Translations under genes and position numbers: made by a program
In this document: positions 11,922 to 23,000 of the stretch, piece after piece
How positions within the stretch are numbered: the stretch's first letter is position 1
Layout of the letters: each line of letters begins with the position of its first letter
The notes under the pieces: model-generated
What the model was told of the DNA's origin: nothing
The model's database searches: none
The model's input: the letters and a program-made list of their open reading frames with translations, nothing else
Source: Alligator mississippiensis
Taxonomy: Eukaryota; Chordata; Crocodylia; Alligatoridae
Direction: 5' to 3'
DNA length: 64,000 nucleotides
Assembly: GCF_030867095.1 (NCBI RefSeq)
Contig: NC_081828.1
Span: forward strand, 216,473,978 to 216,537,977

Positions 11922-12036
11922 GCCCGCTGGGGGACGGGGGGACGACCGCCACTGCTGGCCCGCTGAGCAACCTTGCAAAGCCAGCGGATCACGGCACTCA
12001 AGGGAGCCCGCCCCAGCCCCAGCCCTGGTAAAATCT

Positions 12037-14829
12037 GTGGGCAAGGAAGGAGCCCCCCAGGGGGCACTTGCCTGCCTGTACACTAATGCCAGGAGCCTGG
12101 GGAATAAGCAGGAGGAGCTCATCCTCCTGCTCAGTGCAAACAATTACGATGTCATAGGGATCACGGAGACCTGGTGGGACCCCACCCATGACTGGACCAC
12201 GGGGATAGATGGCTATACCCTGTACAGGAGGGATCATGTAGAGAAAAGGGGCGGGGGTGTAGCTCTCTATGTTAAGGAAAGCTACGCGTCCCTGCAAGCC
12301 GATATTGGCGACCAGGGTGGACGGCTGGAGACCCTCTGGGTTAAAATCCGTGGGGAACACGGCACAGGGGACACAATGGTGGGAGGCTACTACAGACCTC
12401 CCACCCAAAGTCCTGAGCTAGACCAGGAGTTTGCCCAGGAACTGGCTGAGGCAGCTTGCTCCAGGACCATGGTTGTCATGGGTGACTTCAATTACCCAGA
12501 CATCTCGTGGGAGGATCGCTCAGCAAAATCTGAGCGGTCGCAGAGCTTCCTCTCGTGCGTGGATGACCTCTACCTCACTCAAGAAGTCTATGGGCCAACG
12601 AGAGGCAAAGCACTGCTCGACCTGGTGCTGGCTACTGGGGAGGACCTAGTCGGCGACCTAGTGATCGATGGGAAGCTGGGTGACAGCGACCACGAGCTGA
12701 TCACCTTCACCATCCGCCGAAAAGCTGGCAAGTCGGTCAGCAACACGCAAGTCCTTGACTTCAGGAAAGCCGACTTTGACAAGCTCAGGAGGCTTGTCAG
12801 TGAGGCCCTAAGGGACTGTGACCGCAGGGAGAGGGGAGTTCAAGAAGAGTGGTTGCTCCTCAAGGGAGCGATCCTCCATGCACAAACTAAATCTATTCCA
12901 TCTCGGAGGAAAGGCAGCAAGAGGGCACAACAGCCCCCCTGGCTCTCCAGGGACCTAGCAGACCTCCTGCGGCTAAAAAGAAAGGCCTACAAAGGATGGG
13001 AGTCACCTCCAAGGAGGATTATTCTGCACTGGTCCGGTCCTGTAGGGAGCTGACCAGGAAAGCCAAGGCTGCAACTGAACTCCAGCTAGCTTTGAGCATC
13101 AAGGACAATAAAAAGTCCTTTTTCAGATATGTGGGGAGCCGGAGGAAAAGCAGGGGCAACGTTGGACCCCTGCTGAACCAGATGGGGCAACTGACAACTG
13201 ACGCCCAGGAAAAAGCCAACCTATTAAATAGGTACTTTGCGTCGGTCTTTCATCAGCTCCATGGGACGTCTATGTGAACTACGGGACAGGGAGGTCTAGG
13301 TGAGGGTGATCCCCTGCCCTCCATTAATGCTGACTTTGTGAAGGAACATCTTGAGAAGCTGGATACCTTCAAGTCAGCCGGCCCTGACAATCTTCACCCC
13401 AGGGTACTCAAGGAGCTGGCGAGCATCATAGCCCAGCCTCTAGCGCGGATCTTGGAAAACTCTTGGCGCTCTGGTGTAGTGCCCGAAGACGGGAAGAAGG
13501 TCAATGTGGTGCCTATCTTCAAGAAAGGGAGGAAAGTGGATCCGGCTAACTATAGGCCCATTAGCCTGACTTCTATCCCGGGGAAGATCTTAGAAAAGTT
13601 TATTAAGGAGGCCATCCTTAATGGACTGGCCGACGCCAACATCTTAAGGGATAGCCAGCACGGGTTTGTTGCGGGTAGGTCTTGCTTGACCAATCTCATT
13701 TCCTTCTATGACCAGGTGACCTATCACCTGGACAAGGGAGATGAGATTGATTGATGTCATATATCTTGACTTCAAAAAAGCCTTCGATCTGGTGTCCCAT
13801 GATCGTCTCTTGGAGAAACTGGCCAATTGTCGCCTTGGGACCCCCACGATCCACTGGCTGGAAAATTGGCTCCGGGGTCGGACCCAGAGGGTAGTAATTG
13901 ATGGAAGTCACTCATCGTGGTGTCCTGTGACCAGTGGGGTCCCCCAGGGCTCTGTCCTTGGACCCATACTGTTCAACATCTTCATTAATGATGTGGACAC
14001 TGGAGTCAGAAGCGGACTGGCCAAGTTCGCCGATGACACCAAACTTTGGGGCAAAGCATCCACACCAGAAGACAGGCGGGTGATCCAGGCTGACCTGGAC
14101 AGGCTCAGCAAGTGGGCGGATGAGAATCTGATGGTGGTCAATGCCGATAAATGCAAGGTTCTCCACCTTGGGAAAAAAAACTCGCAGCATCCTTATAGGC
14201 TCGGCAGTGCTATGTTGGCTAGCACTATGGAAGAAAGAGACTTGGGGGTCATCATTGACCACAAGATGAACATGAGCCTGCAGTGCGATGCTGCGGCTAG
14301 TAAAGTGACCAAAACGCTGGCTTGCATCCATAGATGCTTCTCAAGCAAATCCCGGGACGTCATTCTCCCCCTGTACTCGGCCTTAGTGAGGCCGCAGCTG
14401 GAGTACTGCGTCCAGTTTTGGGCTCCACAATTCAAAAAGGATGTGGAGAAGCTTGAGAGAGTCCAGAGAAGAGCCACGCGCATGATCAGAGCTCAGGGAA
14501 GCAGACCCTACGATGACAGGCTGAGAGCCCTGGGGCTCTTTACCCTGGAAAAGCGCAGGCTCAGGGGTGATCTGATGGCCACCTACAAGTTTATCAGGGG
14601 TGACCACCAGTATCTAGGGGAACGTTTGTTCACCAGAGCGCCCCAAGGGATGACGAGGACGAATGGTCACAAACTGCTACAAGATCGTTTCAGGCTGGAC
14701 ATAAGGAAGAATTTCTTTACTGTCCGAGCCCCCAAGGTCTGGAACAGCCTGCCACCGGAGGTTGTTCAAGCGCCTTCATTGAACACCTTCAAGATGAAAC
14801 TGGATGCTTATCTTGCTGGGATCCTATGA
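12037..14829 (+). pseudogene. CR1 ORF2 (APE endonuclease + reverse transcriptase), lightly disrupted
   Basis: Segment 12037-13053 is the APE-type endonuclease: Asn18 (YTNARS), Glu44 (TETWW), Tyr118 (GGYYRPP), Asp150/Asn152 (MGDFN) and SDH 217-219. A shift near 12996 moves to frame 3 (12996-13754), which holds the linker and early RT blocks (AGPDNLHPRVLKE, NYRPISLTSI, GFVAGRSCLTNL). That frame is broken by a TGA at 13275-13277. A second shift near 13750, at a gattgatt duplication, moves to 13741-14829, with YLDFKKAFD, SGVPQGSVLGP, FADD (Asp98/Asp99) and the C-terminal WNSLPPEVV segment. All catalytic residues survive. The stop at 14827-14829 precedes a short 3' UTR of about 90 nt. Confidence 0.93.
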
Positions 14830-15204
14830 CCCCAGCTGACGTCCTGCCCTTTGGGCGGGGGGCTGGACTCGATGATCTTCCGAGGTCCCTTCCAGCCCTA
14901 ATGCCTATGAAACCTATGAAACTTTGTACCTGGCTGGCTCTTCTGACAGTTGGATGGACATTTTTTTTGAGTGATAATTACTTTACACATGCGGCTGGCC
15001 GATTTACCGTGCAATTAACTTGCTAATTGCATCATGTATGTACCGTATGGCAGGGGCCTTAAAAAGCTGACACTGAACACGGCACGTTCCCGACTTCCTC
15101 CGGCTAGCAGGAGGGCTCTGGAGCTGAAGCTGCCAGGAGCACCATTCACTCCCACCCTTCCTCCCATGGTGCTGCCAAATAAGGCAGGCAGCTAAGACCT
15201 AGAC

Positions 15205-15590
15205 TCCTTCATAGGGTAGGAGTGGACTTCACCGGTCATCTAATCCAACCCCCTGCGCAGATGCGCCATTTGCTGTTTCTGGGTAATCCCAGACAAATGC
15301 CCATCCAGCCTCTTGAACTCCACACACAAGGAGACTCCACCATCTCCCTGGGCAGTGTGTTCCCTGCCCTGCTGCACTTGCAGCGAGGATGTCTTACCTA
15401 AGGTTTCATCTCAATCTGCTTTGCTTTGCAACGGTTGAACCCGCTGCTCCATGTCCTGCCCTCTCCAGCACAGTCGCTCTCCCTCTTCTTTGCGCTGGCC
15501 CTTCCAATACTTGAAAATTGTGATGTCTCCCCTTAACCTCCTTTTCTCCGGACTCTCTCATTTGCTCAGCCTTTCCTTGGAGAGCTGCAT
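15205..15590 (-). mobile_element. Older CR1 3' fragment
   Basis: tctaatccaaccccctgcgc, ccatccagcctcttgaac and ccccttaacctccttttctc are the complement of a diverged CR1 tail of the type that has lost coding capacity. The order matches a minus-oriented element. Confidence 0.75.
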
Positions 15591-16570
15591 TTCAACGTCT
15601 TGACTGTCATCTTCCTCACTCACCTCCAGATGCTGGGGGCATAGCTCATCCACTGTCCCACATACCAAACCTGATGGAAATGAATGATTTCTGAAGCCCT
15701 TGGACCATCTTGTCCATGTACCACTCACAAAGGAGGTGGCCTTTCATATCTCTGTTGGATCATTTTATTAGGAAAACTATTAGAGCCAAGCTTGGCCAGT
15801 AAAAAAAAAAAAAGCACTGATATGATGCACGCTGTGCCACCCCCCAGGGAAGGACCAGAGAACAGAAAAACAAAATGCAAATGGTCTGCTGGCCTCTCTG
15901 CTAGAAAGTAGAGGCTTCTTTCCCTGACCCACAGCCTAGAATATAATCCTCGAGCAACAAAGCCATTTCACAATGGGCCGAGGAATTCTTTTGTCCGTGC
16001 CAGATAGGATCTCATCTCCAGCGGGGTCTCTATGCAACAAGTTACAGTCCTCGTTGCTTTTGATATCGAAGTGCCGGAAAGCTGGGCAGCAATTCAAACC
16101 CCCATCAAAGGCAATAACTGATGTGTTACAGTTCTGCTGGGTGCTCAGATTGCAAGAGAGAGAAAACAGGGCAGCAAGGAAATAAAGGGACCTGTGTGCA
16201 CCAGCCCCCACTGCATGGAAATATACTGGTCTGTACTGGTCAGGGAAAGTGGTAACCCCTTCTCCAGCCCATTGGTCGAGCTGGGCAGATGCTGCATGGT
16301 TCCCTGGGCAGTGCAGGCAGGGCCTGTATTGCTATGGTGACCTTCCCACTGAGCACAGGGCTTTGCTTCTGGGAGTGTGGGACTGTGGCTGCTGTGAATC
16401 TGGCATTTTCTGTCTCAGTCTGATCCTGATCCCTACTGCTGACCCTCTTTTATATGACAAGCTCAGGACAGCCCCATTGAACCCTATTTCCCCTGTACCC
16501 CTGAGCCCATGTCCTGCACCAGGTACAGTCTCTTGGAGCAGAGTGTGCAGCACAGGGCAAGAGCACTGCA
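15591..16570. other. Intergenic, nothing recognised
   Basis: Apart from an A run at 15801-15813, no gene, LINE or MITE end is visible. It lies 3' of CCDC12. Confidence 0.4.
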
Positions 16571-16811
16571 GGGTACATCTACGCCGCAGTCCGGAGACCC
16601 TTTTGCAGCAAACAGACACTTGCGCTAGCTGGGGAACTGAGAACAGTGAAGATTTTATTTTACCAAGAACGGACACCTAATGATGGGCTCTGCACACCTG
16701 GCTGCTGCCTCACTGTCACTGCTACCAGTGTGTGAGCTGATGGGATTAAAGCTAACGTAAGTGTTTGTCCAGGTTGCAGCTGCACCTCCCAGTTGCAATG
16801 TAGACATACCC
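16571..16811. mobile_element. MITE with gggtayrtctac ends
   Basis: Left end gggtacatctacgccgcagt and right end, complement gggtatgtctacattgcaac, form about 20-bp imperfect inverted repeats around 241 nt. The ends resemble the abundant archosaur/turtle MITEs (such as Chompy-type). No clear target duplication is seen. It lies about 200 nt past the CCDC12 stop and may be part of the 3' UTR. Confidence 0.7.
16654..16659 (-). promoter_or_regulatory. Candidate poly(A) signal AATAAA downstream of CCDC12
   Basis: On the minus strand an AATAAA hexamer lies about 360 nt past the CCDC12 stop codon, inside the MITE at 16571-16811. It is the first canonical hexamer I noticed in that direction. Whether it is used is inference; transcript ends would be needed to decide. 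Confidence 0.35.
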
Positions 16812-17019
16812 CAAGACACTCCCATGTGAAATGCACTTGCAAAGTTAGACAGCCTGGTTTTCTAGAACGGGGCTGCCTTGATCTGTCCCTTTCCAGCAGG
16901 GTGTACAGCTAAAGCACCAGTGTATCCCACTGGGAGAAGCCCCTGTGCCTGAGTCCGTGGGGGCTGAGGTGAGCAGCAAGGTGGATCCGACAGGCCCAGG
17001 GGCAGCCAGCTGGCCCTCT

Positions 17020-17099
17020 TCAATCAGAATCACTTTCTTCTTGTTTTGCTGATCCCACGGCCGATGCCAGATCATCCTCTTGGCCTCTTAGCCTCTCTC
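17020..17099 (-). CDS. CCDC12: CCDC12 exon 7, terminal coding exon
   Basis: 80 nt after the acceptor ttttccttgcag, encoding (R)[19 protein letters not shown] and EESDSD, then TGA at 17020-17022. The I/R codon joins correctly across the exon 6 donor. A LINE fragment begins within about 15 nt of the acceptor on the intron side. The 3' UTR extends below 17020, and its end is not fixed by sequence alone. Confidence 0.95.
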
Positions 17100-20000
17100 C
17101 TGCAAGGAAAAGTCAGTCAGCAACCGTGAGGAAAGAGATCTGGGAGTCACTGTGGAGCACTGAGCTAGAAACATCCGCTCAGTGCTCCAAAGGAGCCAAA
17201 ATGCAAACAAAACGGCAGGGATGATGAAGAAGGGATTTGCAAACAAAATGGAAAGCATCATGATGCCCCTTTATAAACCCACAGCATGTCCATGCCTTGA
17301 ATGCTGTGCCCATTTCTGGTGCCCAGGCCTCAAAAAGGATAGAGAAGAACCAGAGACGGTCCAGAGAAGAGCAACAAGGATGATGGAGGGGCTTCCATAG
17401 GAGGAGAGGCTAAAGAGGCCAGGACTATTTCATTTAGGAAAGAGGGGCTTGAGGGAAGACATTAGAAGCGTTTACAAAACACCAAATGGGGAAGAGAAAG
17501 TTGATAGGGATTTATCATTGGCTGTCTCTAACAATACGAGAAAGAGGGGTCACAACAAGAAACTAGCAGGTACTATGTTTAAAACGAACACAAGGAAATT
17601 CTTTTTCACCCAGACTGTCATTAAAGGGTGGAAGTCATTGCCACCAGATGTGGTGGAAGCTGAGTTCAACCAGGGATTGGACACATTCTTGGAGGAAAGG
17701 GACATCAGTAGCTATTGAGCACAGGAGTGAGCGGCACAGCCGCCGAATCAGAACTTCCCAGACCTTACATGCTGGAGGCTGCAAGTGGGAGAGGAAGTGG
17801 ACAAACATCTGGGCAGACCTAGTTCACCCTCCCTTCCAACATCTACTCTCTGCCGCTGTGTGACACAGGAGACTGGGCAAGATGGGCCTATGGTCTGACC
17901 CAGTCAATGGCAATTCTCATGTCCTCATCAGGCAGCCACACCGGGATCTGAACGAGAAGACAGAGGACCCCAACTGTGCTATCCAGGCCTCTGTGCCTAG
18001 CAGCTGCCAGCCAACGCATCCTGCTCCCCTGCTTCAGCTCAGGATCCAGTCATGACTGGAAGAGATGCGGTATCGCTCCAATGCCGGGTCCAAGGCTGGT
18101 GAAGTCGTGTCACTAATCTGGGGATAGCCCACAGTGAGAGCAGAATCAGGCCTTCCCGAAGCAGCCCATCACTCCTCCCTGCACTCTGGGGGAGAAAGTC
18201 AGCGCTAAGAGCATCCCGTAAGGTCTTGGCCAAAAAGGCCGACACTGAGCTGCCCACTGAACTACCCTTCTGGATATCCTGGAAACCCATCTTCCACCCC
18301 ACCAGCCCATTTAAGAAGAGGTGAGGAATAAATGCAGCCTACACGTGTTACGATCATTTGAACTACACTTAAACCACCCTCGTTAAAGCTAAACTGCTGT
18401 AGCACTACAGCAGCTGCAAGTAACACAGCCCAGTTTCCGGGTCTTGCTGTACTGACAACGGAGACCTGCCAGGCAGCCTCTGGCCAGCACAGCTCAGCTT
18501 GGGATGCAGAAGTTACCCGGTGGGGTCTCTTGCATTGCTCTGCTGGGACCCGTGCGCTAGCACCAGGGCTTCCCCCCCTGCAGGCCTGTTCTGCAGAAGA
18601 ACAAGGCCTAGCTTGGGGAGGGGCTGAACGGACACTGTTCTGGGGCCTGAAAGATCTGACTTGTTTTCCTATTAATTTCAACAGATAATGATCATTTTGG
18701 GGCCCTTTTCCAGGACATATTCACTTCAGCTTGCACTGGCAGGAAGTACAATGCAGCCCCCAGTCCTTGTAGCAGGCAGGACAGGATGCACTAGTAGGTA
18801 TATTCCTGCTACATGAGAGGGATAAGACTACAGTGTGTATTAGCAGTGAACTTGAGAACTGCTGAGTCTGCATGAAGTAGCCAGTGGGCTTAACACTTCA
18901 CAAGCCTTTAGTCACCGAGACGTACAGACCAGCACTGCTGCCCGATAGAAATGACTGCCTGTGTTAGCCAGGGGTGGTGTAAGCGGTGGGGGCCATCTAC
19001 TGGGAATTCTCTCTCCACCCCGATGCTAAATGGCCTCTGAAGTCAAGATCTGTAACTGAACTGGAAGTAATAGAGGCCATAAAGCTACAGGCTTCTACAA
19101 AGCCAACCCCCTTAACATTCCCTGCCTGCTCCTTTCTCCTCATGATGGTCATGCTTCCTCTTCTGCCAGGAAGCCCCAGAGAAACCTGAAAATCAGCAGA
19201 ACTTACTGGCTGGAAACAAAGCCAAGACCTCCTGAGATAAATGCCCAGGGATCTAAGTAAGTGGCCTGCTTCCAGAAGTGCCGAGCCCTTCTTGGCTCCA
19301 GATGATCTCAGGTGCAGGCACTTCCACAGCCACAGTCACTTACTTATCAGTTCGGCGATCGCCCTTTGCGTTCTCTTCTCTAATTTCTCCAGCTTCTTGG
19401 CAACATCTCGCTTTAGATCCCTGGGGAGGAGAACGAGCACTTAACACACGAGTGATGAATAGAGGGGGCGGGCTAGTACAGAGAAGCAGCACCATTGTGT
19501 TTATTCAATGAAGCACTGAGCAAATAGCCACAGAAACCCCTTACTGGCACTGCAAGCTCCTTGGGGCAGAGACTCTGCTGCATCTTACAGGGCACGTGGC
19601 TGGCATCAGCAAAACAACTGTAAAGGATGTGCAAACCAGGCTGATGGGGCATCCCTGCCACAAAGAGTCCCCTGAGCTACCAGCAGCAGCTTGATGCTGA
19701 AGTGCCCATGCTCTGCGCAGGGTGTCTGGGACAGATTTCAGCAGATCAACCCCTGATCCACAGCACTGACCATGTCCTGCATCTACATTATGTGGGACTT
19801 GGGAACTGGACACAAAACCCAGCTGAGGAGCCATCATCTCCCCCAGAAACCCACCAAGCTGTCTCTGAACACATGCTCTAGGCTGCAAAAACTTGTTGGT
19901 AACATCCATTTACTTGCTGGTGACATCTCTTTGCTCGCTCTCCAACATGCGATGCTCCAGTAGTGCGTGACCCCACTCCCACCCCGATGTCTGCATACAC

Positions 20001-23000
20001 ATGCATGGGGTACAAACTTCTCGCACTACATACTTGTACAGCGCACCGAGAGATGGACCTCAGCTCAGCCTCAGGACGTGAACCCAATGCAAGCAATAAA
20101 AGCTTTACACCCTTATCAGACATGAGCAAGACAGATTGTTTCTGTTGTAGAAAGCCAGAGGAGCCAGAGATAAGTGCCATCTAGCTTGTCCTGGAGAGCC
20201 AACCCCTGTTCATTCCTTGCAAGATTTTTACCAGTGTTGTTTCCTACATTCCAGCCTTTTCATCCAGACATGGGAATATGCCCATCATGTCTTGGGAGAC
20301 TGCTCTGTACTTGGATCTCTCTGCCAGGAAGTTTCCCTCCATATTACTCCTCCAATTCCACAGAATTCATAGAAAATGAGGGTGGGAAGGGACCTCAGGA
20401 GGTCACATCTAGTCCAACCCCCTGCTCCAAGCAGGACCAGCCCCAACTACATCATCCCAGCTAAAGTTTTGTCTAGCCAGGTCTTAAAAACCTCCAAGGA
20501 TGGAGAGTCCACCACCTCTCTGGGGAACCTACTACAGTGCTTTACTACCCTCCTAGTAAGAAAGTTTTTCCTAATATCCAACCTCAACTTCCCTTGCTGC
20601 AACTTGAGCCCATTCCTCCTTGTTCTGTCATCTACCACCACTGAAAACAGTTCACCTCCATCCTCTTTGCAACACCCCTGCAAGGAGGTGAAGGCTGCTA
20701 TCAAATCCCTCCTCAGTCTTCTCTTCTGCAAACTAAATAAGCCCAGTTCCTTCAGCCTCTCCTCACAAGTTATGTGCTCTACCTCTGAACCATTTCTGTT
20801 GCCCTCCATTGGACTCTCTCCAATCTATCCACATCTTTTCTGCAGTAGGGAGCCCACAGCTGGACACAGGACTCCAGATGTGGCCTCCCCAGTGCTGAAT
20901 AGAGGGGAAGAATCACTGCCCTCCATCTGCTGGCAACGCTCCTACCAATGCAGCCCAGGATGCCATTAGCCTTCCTGGCAACAAGGGCACACTGCTGACT
21001 CATATTCAGCTAACTGTCCACTGTAACCCCCAGGCCTTTTCCTCAGAGCTCTGACCCAACCACAACCACCCCAAAGGGCTAAAACTAAGGCAACACTTGC
21101 AGGACATCCCTCCTACCACAGGGAGACCCCAATTGCCTGGGACTGACAAGCTCCAATTCCAGGAAGCACTTACCAGTCCGGCTTCCGGGGAGCCAGGTTG
21201 GCCAAATCCTAGGAGAGAAAGAACAGGGGAATTCTCAGTTAAGAACAGCCAAGCTGATGGGATGCAGAAAAGGGCATTTAATTGGGGGCAGTAAGATCCA
21301 AGCACATACCACTTCTTCGATGATGGGTTCCGGCTTGGCTGCTTCGAGCTGGTCTTTCACCTTCTCTTCCACTAGAGGGAACAACAGGACACTGAATGTT
21401 AATGTTCATCATACAAAACAGCCAGCACGAGGGCAGCATGGATCCCTGCTTCATGTTTTTGAAGGGACAGAATCATGCAGCCTTTTGCTTTGATCCAAAG
21501 CCAGTCCCCGCTGCAGTATTTGCAACCCAAATACTGCAGCTGCAAGACCCTGAAAGCAACATGGACCCCAAACGGGACGGGGACAAGCACTGTCTGATGA
21601 GGGAAGTGCAAGGAACAGCAGCGGTAGAGACAGCAGAACATAAACTCCTTTTATACAAGTTGTGCCACTATCAGTAATGCGGCAGAGATGTCTCTTTAGG
21701 ATACGACTTCAGTCTGAGCCTCCCTGAAGAAGCAGCATTTCCAGAGCAGATAACACTGAAGCAGACAGTGACTACGTATCTGGTATGAAGGCAGCCACAG
21801 GAGACTGAGGTGAGACCACACCCTGAGATACATTGTACTTAAACCCTCCATTGCAATCATTTGCATCAGGCAGAGAAATCAGAAATGTCCACGATTCAAT
21901 TCTTTCCTGTCTCCTGCAGGGAGAACAAACCTCCCCACTGGCAGAGCTGTTAAGGGTACCTGAATTGCATAGAAGTGTCTGCTTGAAAGCTAATGCAAAG
22001 CCTCACGTGGAGCAAGAGACAAGGGAGAAACAAAGAGCCGTGTGGATGCTGGAGCTGGGCTCCGCTGCCTTTCAGCTGGTGGGTGCAGCCCAGGCCCTCC
22101 TAAAACATGGAACCGAGTTCAGCAACACTTGTCCAGGACACAAGAGGGACTGTTGCAACGTGCCCCTACCATTAGAAATGCAGTGCTGAGAAACTCCACG
22201 GTGCAGAATGATTCCCCCTTCCTTGGGGCTGCCGGCAAGGACTCTGCCCTGAAAGATGCATCAAAAGCAGGGCAGGGAAGGGCCTCAGCCCCTTGCCTCT
22301 CAGTCCAGGTGAGCAGGGTAACACAGCTGGACCCGGGCGGTGCTCAGACCTCGGTCTGGGCCAGGATTTTGGGAGCAGCTGTTGGCAGATAGCAAACTGG
22401 GTTTGGAGATGGAGCAACCTGCTGCAGAGATCACCTGAACATTGTTCCCAGAACTTCTCTAGGGCTTTGCCCATGCTGCAGCGTTTCGCCGGCATCCTGC
22501 ATCAGCTCTGGGAGTGAAAAAATCCAAGTCACCCAGCAAAGTGCCCCATCTGGACACAGCTATGCCGCCTCTGTCTTGGACTCTAGCACACGCATTTCTT
22601 CAGCTGCCCTGTGCCCTTTTCCCACTAGAGGACTCTCCTGCCACAGCTATTCCTATCGCACCAATGTAAACGCATCCTGAACCCAACTCAATGCACTTCT
22701 CCTAAGGATTCAAACCCTTATTCCCTATTTTTGATACACCTGCTGCGTTTCTGACTTCTCACTTACGCTGTACATTTCCCTGCTTCCAAGACCATAAAGC
22801 TCTAGTACCTGATCCCGTGCCCATAGGACGATTTCCTGAAGTCAGGCATCTCTAGGCTCTAGGTCTTTACAGAGAGGATCCTAGCTCTGATGATGAGCTG
22901 GGCTGGGAGGGACAATGGGAAATAGTCAAGAAAGTGATTCCTACTTCACACTACTTTGATGGGGGGGAGGAGAGGAGCTTTTACCATTTTATAAACGAAT

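Larger units (their letters stand above)
10677..14922 (+). mobile_element. Full-length CR1 LINE
   Basis: About 4.25 kb, with a GC-rich 5' region, an esterase-type ORF1, an endonuclease/reverse-transcriptase ORF2, and the CR1 3' end (ttccagccctaatgcctatg, then the short repeat cctatgaaacctatgaaac). No poly(A) tail, as expected for CR1. ORF1 is open and ORF2 carries only two small frame shifts and one stop, so the copy is comparatively young. It inserted in a MITE, giving relative dating. The exact 5' boundary is estimated from the change to CpG-rich sequence. Confidence 0.93.
10561..15058. mobile_element. MITE (PIF/Harbinger-like ends) split by a full-length CR1
   Basis: Left terminus ggcccctgctacatag (10561) and right terminus, whose complement reads ggcccctgccatacgg (ending 15058), form inverted repeats. 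Each is flanked by TTA (10558-10560 and 15059-15061), the target duplication typical of PIF/Harbinger. Without the CR1 at 10677-14922 the element would be about 250 nt. The left half also holds a 34-nt tandem duplication (acagttgttacacgtttt at 10608 and 10642). Confidence 0.75.

Noticed and set aside
19000..19340. Search for an extra CCDC12 exon between exons 6 and 7
   Set aside because: Exon 6 joins exon 7 in phase and the product matches known CCDC12, so no further exon is needed.
20447..20969. 197-codon plus-strand frame as a gene
   Set aside because: It is the antisense of a CR1 ORF2 tail.
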